This document shows positions 55,425 to 64,000 of a stretch of DNA of 64,000 nucleotides, piece by piece. Every line of letters starts with the position of its first letter. The stretch's first letter is position 1. The notes below the pieces were generated by a model that did not search any database, was not told where the DNA came from, and worked only from the letters and a program-made list of their open reading frames with translations. This DNA is from Coccinella septempunctata. Taxonomy: Eukaryota > Arthropoda > Insecta > Coleoptera > Coccinellidae. The DNA lies in assembly GCF_907165205.1 (NCBI RefSeq), contig NC_058189.1, positions 34,064,270 through 34,128,269 of the forward strand. Direction: 5' to 3'. Position numbers and translations under genes: made by a program.

Positions 55425-57183
55425 GTAAGAGTTAAATATATCAGTACCTTTATACATAATAAGAATTCACAAGAAGAGTAACAACTAAAAACGTGTACTT
55501 CTTCTGTTGTGCGAACTTTGTAGCAGCACTTGCTCTATCACATACCAAATTTTTGCTTTCAGGAAAAATTCAAAATTTAATTGTTTAAGTTTAAGTTAAA
55601 TTTGCTATGTATTTTCATGTACTGAGTTGTACCGTTTCAAATTTTAAGAAATTTCCCAGAAAATCAAAAATGAAAAAAAAAGTTAGCCCACCACTTTTGT
55701 TTTTTGTTCCTTAAAATGAGTGGAAGAATTTGTGCAACATTTGTGCTGACTTACTCGAAAATTTTCGAATTTTCCGAGAAATCGCGAAATTGAATAAAAG
55801 CTGGCCCAGCACTTTCGTTTGCTAATGAAAACGTATGGAAAAAATTGTGCTACACGTGTCCTAACTTGTGCCGTTGAAATTTTCACGAAAATTTTTCTAG
55901 TTTCTCGAATAATAAAGATTTTGGCAAAAAGTTAGCCAAGCACTTTAGTGTTTTTATGCTGAAAATTTTTATATGTGCTACATTTGTGCTGACTTGTGAC
56001 GTTGAGATGGTGGATATTAGAAAAAAGTAGGTGTCATTTACCCTTTCCGGTACTGGAATGGAATATGAACAGTTTCTTCCGTTTCCCATGAGACGGTGAA
56101 GGATGATTATGATTATGGTGCGTTTGCGAACAAAATTCAAATTTCGTGGTCACAATTTTCCATAAGCCACAAAAATGAGCCTATAAATGAAGTTCGTTGA
56201 GAAACACCGGAAACTCGACTTCTTTCCAGGGAATTATTCAGTAGCAGGCAATTGAAAGTTCCACAGGCAACTAGACTAGAAAAAAAGGGGATGAAGAAAC
56301 CTCTCATTTATAGAGGTTCCACTCCATTTTTGTTAACTTTCACAACGTAATTTGCTGGAGTGACCTATATATTTTGATGATCAACGCAATTTTTACCCTG
56401 AGCAATTTCTGTTTATAGAATATTTCTTTTCTTCTATATATGATGTTTATCAGCGTATAATATTTCAATTATATTAACATTTTAAAAGAATTCAGATTTA
56501 TTATCCGGAAAGATTCATTGCCTACTTTCAATTTCCAACGCGTCGACGATCCAAAAGGTTTGTACCAATAACGGATATAAAACCAATCCGCATTGATTGG
56601 CAAGGTGCCTCTCTCAATTTAGATTCTCATTGTTATATATAAGTGTCATGGAAATGAGAAAAGATCTAACGTCTTAGTTGATACAAGTGCCATTTTTCAT
56701 TACATAGTATTTCTTCCGTTAGTATTATTTCTGACATTTTATTGTGCCGATCATTTTCAGGTATGTGAAGTATTTGCTTTCTGTTTTATGGGACAGCCAT
56801 AGACATACTATTATGCAATATGTAAATCAAAATAAAAAATGAAAATCTCAAGGCTTTTCGGGATATTTATCAGGAAAGCTGAATATCTATGGAATAATTC
56901 CAATCCTTCAAGTCTCAAAAATGCCGATTTGATTTCAATATCACCAATCATTACCAAATCATTTTTTACCTTGAAGGAGTTTTTGTTTCAGTAAAAAGTT
57001 AATAACAGATTTTTTTTACCAATATAGAGAGTGGCAACAAATAATTGAAGAAAAGTTACACTTCTGCTAGGATGTTGAGCAGTTTTTATGTATCTACAAC
57101 TGAAAAAGTCGTTATCTTTTTTTTAAAATTAACCAAGGAGAATGTTGATGAATTATTTCTCTTCTTAACTATTTTCGTTTCAG
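55425..57183. other. Last intron, with tandem monomers
   Basis: It carries the tandem monomers at 55678-56010. Otherwise it is AT-rich without a supported frame. Confidence 0.4.
55678..56010. repeat. About 125-bp tandem monomers, three units
   Basis: AAAGTTAGCCCACCACTTTT, AAAGCTGGCCCAGCACTTTC and AAAGTTAGCCAAGCACTTTA start near 55678, 55798 and 55927. Each unit has TTTGTGCTGACTTGTGCC-like text 60-80 bases later. The same monomer occurs near 32920-33130. Confidence 0.75.
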
Positions 57184-57275
57184 TTCAAAATGTTAAAGCA
57201 CACGCACTATCATATTCAGATCAATATGACCTTTCAAATTATGTGGGGAGGAAGCTTCAGAAACTAGGGCAATGA
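57184..57275 (+). CDS. Host gene, last coding exon
   Basis: The acceptor ATTTTCGTTTCAG ends at 57183. With one base from 55424 the first codon becomes Val, and the frame reads QNVKAHALSYSDQYDLSNYV, then GRKLQKLGQ, then TGA at 57275. The incoming phase agrees with the previous donor. This completes a linked chain 44910, 53126, 55242, 57184. No AATAAA lies between the stop and the miniature element that starts 50 bases later. ATTAAA occurs inside that element (57976), so the element may supply the message end. Confidence 0.75.
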
Positions 57276-57324
57276 AATTGTAAAGATGCTCAAAATTATA
57301 TGGTCACTAAGGGCATCTTACAAG

Positions 57325-58016
57325 TACAGGGTGTCTTACAGCCTATATTACGTTTACGGATCGTAGGATTGTTCTGAAAATTTGAGAACTAGGGTTTACG
57401 CTTCTGATCTATTCGACCGAAATATTTTCAATGTTGCGATATTGCCGCTTATACGAAAAAATTCTACAAACTCCATAAATTCAAATCTATAACAACTTTT
57501 TTTGCTTCTCTATCCCCATCTGGGTATTTTTGTAAGATACTGCTCTATCTATTAACGGTTTTTCACAAAAAATTGCCAAAAATATGGATCCAATGAAATA
57601 CGCCCAGAAAGGACATTCTAGTCTTGTAAGTATATCGAAAACCAAGTTTTTTCTACACGAAACTCATCCTCTAAGAGCTCAGGAACTCAGGGATGTATTT
57701 TGGACATTTCAGCTTTCCAAAATAGGTATATATACCTATGTCAATTTTCTATGAATATAGGATCATCTTGTAAGTATATCGAAAACCAAGTTTTTTCTAC
57801 ACGAAACTCATCCTCTAAGAGCTCAGGAACTCAGGGATGTATTTTGGACATTTCAGGAGGATGAGTTTCGTGTAGAAAAAACTTGGTTTTCGATATACTT
57901 ACAAGATGATCCTATATTCATAGAAAATTGACATTGACAATTTTTCATATAGGAATATACTACACCATAAAAATAATTAAAATTATTTTTCTGGGCCCAT
58001 CTTAAAGGACACCCTA
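57325..58016. mobile_element. ACAGGGTG-type miniature element just past the host stop codon
   Basis: The left end is TACAGGGTGTCTTACAG and the right end, inverted, is TTAGGGTGTCCTTTAAGATG. Part of the interior (ATTGTTCTGAAAATTTGAG and following) matches 34690-34720 in the element before the third exon. It contains the duplicated and inverted block at 57623-57933. Confidence 0.65.
57623..57933. repeat. Perfect 77-bp inverted repeat plus identical 90-bp direct repeat
   Basis: Arms 57739-57815 and 57857-57933 are exact reverse complements with a 41-nt loop; the left arm begins TGTCAATTTTCTATGAATAT. In addition 57623-57712 and 57767-57856 are identical over 90 bp. By eye there is no mismatch in either pair, so the rearrangement is recent or kept identical. 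RNA through it would form a long perfect hairpin. Confidence 0.95.
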
Positions 58017-58410
58017 ATGAGCCATTAAATTTTTGAAAAATATAAATTTACACTCTATATATTATAGAAACGTCCTGTTCGAAATCAAATAATGATATCA
58101 GTGGTTTGATAGAATAACCCGTTAAATTTTTAGCAATATTCGTTTATTGGGTTTCTGCTCAAGTATCTATTCAAAAATTCCGAAAAGTTTTTGTTTAGTA
58201 ATTTTTATAGTTTATATGGTATTTTCATTCGATCAGAGAAATTATTCACCATCAAAGAGCTGAAGAGTTGTTTTTTAAATAGGAACCGTGTATATTTTTT
58301 TCTTTCTGCTTCTTCAATATCAAGTAAGAAACTATTCAAAAGTACATTCTGTGTTTAGGAATTGTACAGGTTCTCAACTTCGTCCTTAAAATGGGACAAT
58401 TTATGCTTGT
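58017..58410. other. No gene seen
   Basis: AT-rich DNA between two miniature elements. It could hold 3' untranslated sequence of the host gene. Confidence 0.3.
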
Positions 58411-58412
58411 TT

Positions 58413-58560
58413 TTTATAAAAGGTTTGTTCGTAGAGTGGTTCACAACGGTTGTAAATTGTAAAGAGCAAGCGCAATTGCATTTCTGGGTAGCGAAAATCC
58501 GCGCTTGCTCTGTACACTTCACAACCGTTGTGAACCCCTCTACGAACAAACCTTTTATAA
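58413..58560. mobile_element. 148-bp miniature inverted-repeat element
   Basis: TTATAAAAGGTTTGTTCGTA and its inverse form the ends. Pairing continues through GTTCACAACGGTTGT and GAGCAAGCGC, so over 50 bp of each side is complementary with a few mismatches. TTATAA at both edges may be a target duplication or part of the repeat. Confidence 0.8.
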
Positions 58561-58993
58561 ATAAATATTTCTCCTTTATTTCGAAATATAATTTATCTAG
58601 TGTCTAATTTATATTAAATGATTTTTTACTCATTGGTTGAATTATAAATTATAACTCGAAATAATACCACTGACTTGCAACCAATAACATTCGTGAAGAA
58701 CTAGTAATGTAGTGAATATTTTTGGCTGAAAATCTACGTTAAAAAATATAGGACGTTCTTTTTATGAAAGGCTTATTTTTTATAGATATTATTGATAAGT
58801 ACTTTTCCGGTCAGATAAAAGTAGAATGTTAGGCATAAAAAGTAATAGAAAATTTTTTGGAATTTTTGAATAATCAAAGACGTAGTATTTGAAATAAAAA
58901 TAGGAATTTTTCAGTAACACCCTGTTAATAGAGAACGACTTTGGGACTCAGGAACTCTTTTTGTCAGTACTTAGTGCTCGGCACAGCTCTGAT
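58561..58993. other. No gene seen
   Basis: AT-rich DNA. ACACCCTGTTAATAG at 58918 is another ACAGGGTG-type edge. Confidence 0.35.
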
Positions 58994-61322
58994 ATAATAA
59001 TAATAATAAATTCTTTATTTCTTATTGCATTCTACATACAAATAGGTACATAAAACTGCAAAAGAGGGACGTCAAACATAGTTTATTAATCATTCATGAA
59101 TCTGTTGAAATAACCATTCAAAGTATATGGTTCCAACCTCAACAAAAACGATTTGATATTTTGAACAAACATCTCGTAAGAACCAAAAACCCTCATTCGT
59201 TGAGGCAGATGATTGAAAAGCCTTATGCACATATATTGTGGATGTTTCTCTGTCATAGTGAGATGGTGTACCGGATAATGAAGATCCCTGGATCTCACAG
59301 GGTATCTGTTATTCACCTCTATATCGAATCTATTCTTAAATAAAAATTTTAAGTATTCCAAAATGTAAACTCCATATAGTGTCAAAATGCAATTTTTTCT
59401 AAAAATACCACGACATGAGTCACGATAATTCATTTTAAACATAATTCTCAATATCCTCTTTTGAATAAAAAAATATTTCATTGATATTAGTCCCAGCTCC
59501 CCAAAATATAATATCATACCGAGCTAATGACTCCCAATTTGCAAAATATACACTTTTGAAGCAACTTTTCCCAACATAATTGATTAAAGTTTTCATACCA
59601 AAACAAACTCTATTTAATTTCTTACTAAGCCATTCTATATGATTCGACCATTTTAAAAATTTATCAATATATAGAACCAGAAATTTAGTAAACTGGTCTA
59701 AAACGATTATTCTACTATCAATGTCTAGTTGGTTGATTTTTTCTCTTCTGTTTCTTTCAATGGAGAACAATATTGCAGTTGTTTTACTTTCATTAATAAT
59801 GAGTTTATTTCTTTCTAACCACTCTTTTATTAGTCTATAGATGTTTGTGACTTTGTTGTTGATGGAAGGACCTGTTTTGCCTGTTTTCCCCAACTAATAC
59901 ATTTGTATCGTCAAAAAAACTTATTATTGATGCCAAATCCTGTTCAAGAATATTGTATAAATCATAAATTAATCACCAATTAATAAACAAGATGAACAAA
60001 ATTGGGCCCAATACACTTCCCTGTGGCACTCCATGTTCAGATTGCTCTACTGATGATTTGGCTCTTACGCTATCTTTCTTGATAATTACTGTCTGCTTCC
60101 TCTATGTCAGGTATGATTCAAACCATAACAGGGCATTTCCTCTTACTCCCATCTTCTTGAGTTTTTCCAATATGTATGGTCTCGATAAACAGTCATACGC
60201 CTTAGTAAGATCCACAAAAAGAGCTAGTGCTAGGTTGTCCTGTTCAATGAGTTCCATTATTATCTTTGTGAATTTCTGGGTAGTGTGATCAGCTATGATG
60301 GTTGTTGGATATTAGGTTGGTTTAGAATAAATTCTTCTTCAATGAAACGCACTTTGTGAAACAATCTGTATATTGATTCAATCGATTTAACGGAGGTCGA
60401 TCTATACTCTCAATGAATATCAAACCAGAACTAACTAGAACGGAGAGAAATATCTTATTCCTAAAAGATGCTTACATACAGTATATAAGATCCAATAGCA
60501 AAGCACATGATAGGTTCTCATAGTCGAAAATTGCTAGGGAATGTCATTCAACACTTTGACCGCCAGCACTAATATTGTCGACTAATAAACCAATCGTATT
60601 TGACAAATTTATTGTTGGGGAATTCTTAATGAGTAAGGGATTTTTTTTTGCTTCACTCAACAGTGGTATTAATAACGTCTGCTTCGAAATTTTGTATATT
60701 CGTGAAAATGTTGTCAATACAGCTTTGGTGGTGGGGCGCTATTCTGGTGGGTTCCGATATAGTAGGCTCTAAGTTGAAAGATTTCATTATCGAGAGGAAT
60801 TCCTTCGCAGGTCCATTATCTTCCCCATGCAATAAATTGATATTGAAATCACCTACCATCATCAATGGTTTGTTTTCACCAAAACATTTATTAAAATCCT
60901 TTCTAGTTGTTCATAAAATATATTATAATTGCCGGATGTACTTGGCCTATACCGTTACCACAATAATTTTATCTTTTCCTATATGACACTCCACTGCTGC
61001 ACATTCGAACTCATTTAAAATAGATAATATATTGATGTCATTGCGTTTTTTACATTTTATTCCCTGCTTAACATAGATAGCTACTCCTCCTTGCTTGCCT
61101 TTCTCTCTACAAAAGGACGGAATCAGTTTCAAATCAAGAATATTAGAATCTAGTTCTTGTTCACATCTCCAGTGTTCTGTTAAACATAGTATGTCACACC
61201 TTTTTTGACTTTGTATAAAGTGCTGAAGGAGATCTTTCTTATTACTTTGAATTGTATTGCACAGTATGTTTTGATGGATTAAACAGTGCTCGAAGTCATC
61301 TACAAAAAATATGCGTAATATA
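58994..61322 (-). pseudogene. Decayed CR1/L2-group non-LTR element, minus strand
   Basis: Reading the minus strand, the endonuclease begins near 61310 (CDILCLTEHW, KQGGVAIYVKQG) and continues at 60865 (MMVGDFNINLL, then HHQSCIDNIFTN). RT text lies around 60290-59990, with a VLGPILFILFINW-like stretch. The catalytic box near 59920 reads SFFDDTNVLV, Phe replacing the usual Ala of FADD. Next are ERNKLIINESKTTAILFS and the C-terminal helix IQKRILRIMFKMNYRDSC. The strand ends in (TTA)n at 59010-58994. Many stops and frameshifts make it dead. The 5' side is cut by the Jockey copy at 61324. Confidence 0.85.
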
Positions 61323-61323
61323 C

Positions 61324-64000
61324 TTTTTTTTTGGTGTAGCAGGGGGAAAATCTGCAAGTCAGACGAACCACCCTCTACTGAGGGGGAACAAGTGTGGGGT
61401 TTCTCACTCTCCTGAGCTAGAGACCCACTAAAAACCCTTAACTGCGGTCGGTTTTCTTCTCGCACACTATCGTGCTGGGATTCATTATGTGTTTATCCCC
61501 TGTTGGATAACACTTTATTGGATTAATCAATAAGTTTCAGTTCTTATTTTAATCATTTCAATTGATCTCTTGGTCTCCTTCGGTAAATTCGCATTCTCCT
61601 TTTGTCTTCCTCTGTGTCGTAGTCCACTAGTCTCCTGAGTTCTTGATTCGGATGGTTTTTCGCTGTTTCGAATAATTTCTCTGCTTTTCTGTTCATGAAT
61701 TTCGTTATGGTCTCTCATTTAAGGTCCCTATAAATATGTCTATTCCTGACAAACCAAGGTGCAGCTATTGCACATCGTAGTAGCTTTCAGTGGCCTGAAT
61801 TCTTTTGATATGGCTCTTTGCAGCGAAACCCCAGGCAACTGATCCATAAGTCAGTTGAGGCCTAGCAACGGCATTGATTATTATCTTCAATTTTGTCCCT
61901 TTCGACATGTGGCTTCTTTTTCCTATCAGAGGGTAGAGTCTATTCATCGCTGCTTTCGTTCTGTCTATTGCTTGTTTGATATGACTTCTCCTTTGTCAAG
62001 CGTTATTCCTTGGCTTTATTTTTCCAGTCGATTTCTTCGCCGTCAACTTCTAGATTCGTCGTGGGTCGCAGTTTTCTCTTCTGCAGTAATAATGCTTGGC
62101 TCTTTTGTCCATTGAGCTTGATTTTCCACTTTATGCACCAGTCATTTGTTTCGTCAATCGTTTCTTGTAGAACTCGTTCTATTACTTCTGGGTTGCGGTG
62201 TCGAGTGTTATGCCTATGTCGTCAGCATATAACGTTAGCATAGTTCTTGGATTTTCCGGAATATCGTGAATGTATATGTTGTACAGAAGTGGCCCAAGTA
62301 CTGACCCTTGGGGTACTCCAGCCTCTATATCTCTTGTTTTGGAGCATTCTCCTTCCACTTTCACGTAAAATCTTCTATTCTATCTAATCTAATCTTCTAT
62401 AATCTATCCGGATCAACTTGCATATTTTGATCGAATATCCAGCACATCTCATCTTATATATTAATCCTTCATGCCATACTCTGTCGAATGCTCTGGCGAC
62501 GTCTAGTAAAACAAGACCTGTAGCTTGTTTATTTTGGAATTCCTGTGTAATGTATTCTGTGAGCCTTAATAATTGTTGCTCTGTTGAATGCTCTCTTCTG
62601 AATCCGAACTGTTCTGGTCGTATTGGTTTCAGATTTTCGGTTTCCTCATTTAGCCTCGTGGCTATAATTCTTTCCACTACTTTTCCTAACGCCGACAGTA
62701 GACTTATCGGTCTGTAGTTTTATTGGAACTTCTTCTCTTTGAATGATTTATTGAACAATATGACTTCCGCTGTTTTCCATTTTTCTGGGTAGTGTTCTGT
62801 CCTCATAATTCCATTCGCGATATTTGTTACAGCGGTTATACCTTTTCTAGGTAATTTCTTCAGCATAACATTCGTTATTTTATCGCTTCCGGGAGCTTTC
62901 CTCTTCCTCAAACTTCATTAGAAGAAGAAGACTAGGAAATAATTATATTTCCCTGATTTCATTTGGCGATGTTGGTTTGTGTATTTCAGCAGCCGCTGAT
63001 AATTCATCCATTTCTTCAACCACTTCTTTCAAATCTTCATTATCGTCGTCTATCCTGTAATTTATTCTCGATTCTCATTCGATCGAGTCCGCCAATGCAT
63101 CTGCCTTATCAGTATTGGTATACGCCATTCCCCTTTCTCCGTGTAGGGGTGGAATTTTAGTCTTTTCTCCTCGTAGGCTTTTTTGCATTCTCGCCATGCA
63201 GAATGATCATTTATATTCAGTTCTTGAATCCGCCATGCGGATGACTTGGCGCTGGTCTCTTCACTCTTCTCGTGCTTTTTTCGTAAGCTTTCAATATAGT
63301 CTCTTCCAGTTTATCAACCGCACATTCCAGATCCTCTGGAGTGCTTATTGTTGGAATTTCTGTTATTTCCGATTGTATTGAATGGCTGTATTTAGCCCAA
63401 TTGGTATATTCTCTTATTTCCATCAGTTTTTCTCTTGGTTCTTCTCCAATTGTCAATTCCACGGAATTGTGGTTTGAGCTTCCATCTTTCAAAGTTTCAA
63501 TCGAGAATTCTTGAGTTATATTTTTCAATATCGCGATATCTATTACATCTGGTATTCCTATACCAAAAGCAAGATATGTCGGTAACTCTGGTCCAATCAC
63601 TATGGCATTTTGTTTTTCGGCGAAATCCTAGAGTTTTTTGCCATTTCTATTCTCTGTTGTGCTGTTCCATAATGGGGATTTACAGTTGAAATCTCCGATG
63701 CAGATTTTCGGGTTTGTTCCTTCCAACATGATGTTTATCTCTTCTTCAAATAAATTGTTTTGTGGTGGCTTGTATGCCGAGGTAATTTTGACTCTTTGAC
63801 GATTTAATTCGGCAACAATCGTCACTGGTTCTGTTTCTCTTTGTGTTTCGTCGGATCTACTTTTGAAGCAGTGTTTCAGATCTGTTCTCACCAATATTGC
63901 TACTCCTCCTCCGGTGTTTGTAATTCTGTCACATCTATATGTTTCATAATTCATGATTGTAGGGCTATAATATCAGGTTGTCTCTCTGATATTATTTCTT
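61324..64000 (-). pseudogene. Decayed Jockey-type ORF2 with 3' end, running off the window
   Basis: On the minus strand the endonuclease part reads TGGGVAILVRTDL and ICIGDFNCKSPLWNS (63954-63628). A link region follows, then RT: KRKAPGSDKITNVMLKKLP (62911), RPEQFGFRREHSTEQQLLRL and LLDVARAFDRVWH (62677-62384), AGVPQGSVLGPLLYNIYIHD and LYADDIG (62364-62182). The C-terminal part with ARPQLTYGSVAWGFAAKSH (61947-61765) and a 3' region follow, ending in a T run at 61324-61332 that is poly(A) on this strand. At least five frameshifts break it. It is the same family as 9165-9875, and the endonuclease N-terminus lies beyond 64000. Confidence 0.9.

Noticed and set aside
59992..60288. Plus-strand protein of 98 residues
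   Set aside because: It is antisense to the decayed reverse transcriptase; the minus strand carries the family motifs.
1..64000. tRNA, rRNA or prokaryotic operons
   Set aside because: I saw no cloverleaf with conserved boxes, no rRNA text and no operon-like gene spacing.

Overview
The window is AT-rich eukaryotic DNA dominated by transposable elements. The mix of families, the short introns-and-exons gene and the dense miniature inverted-repeat elements suggest an arthropod, most likely an insect; a beetle is possible, but nothing seen fixes the order. I found no bacterial features, no rRNA and no tRNA that I could support. All identities come from reading sequence and motifs by eye. No database search was run.

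Layout. (1) 0-6.8 kb is a three-level nest. A minus-strand Jockey-type gag fragment is split by a PIF/Harbinger-like inverted-repeat element (652-6271, TTA duplication). That element is itself split by a nearly intact CR1/L2-group non-LTR retrotransposon, LINE A (ORF1 at 1615, ORF2 at 2619-5477). (2) 7.6-25 kb holds small DNA elements and fragments: a hAT-like element with an 8-bp duplication, a Jockey 3' end, a Tc1 helix-turn-helix fragment, a 290-bp inverted repeat, several inverted-repeat families, a second Jockey gag copy, and a TTAA-flanked miniature element. (3) 25.3-57.3 kb carries the one convincing host gene, on the plus strand. Three phase-0 exons lie at 25.4, 27.1 and 35.5 kb. A linked set of four lies at 44.9, 53.1, 55.2 and 57.2 kb, with matching splice phases and a stop at 57275. 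Its C-terminal part carries a basic motif that recalls the synaptopodin-2-type actin/Z-disc proteins. The introns are filled with transposons: a decayed Gypsy-type LTR element with a nested DNA element (36.7-40.7 kb), an almost complete second non-LTR element, LINE B (48.2-52.3 kb), and two copies of a 1.2-kb inverted-repeat family (one just upstream of the gene, one in an intron). (4) 57.3-64 kb starts with miniature elements containing a perfect 77-bp inverted repeat just past the host stop codon. Two decayed minus-strand non-LTR elements follow, the second running off the end of the window.

How parts relate. The transposon genes serve their own mobility: ORF1 RNA-binding proteins and ORF2 endonuclease/reverse transcriptases for target-primed insertion, and transposase or integrase remnants for DNA and LTR elements. 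The two gag copies act as an internal control, because the intact copy at 18.9 kb shows the empty site of the Harbinger-like insertion. The most useful things to follow up are the host gene model with its possible read-through terminal exons, the perfect hairpin beside its stop codon, the nested insertion, and a group of unexplained coding-like frames on the minus strand at 43.6-46.4 kb.
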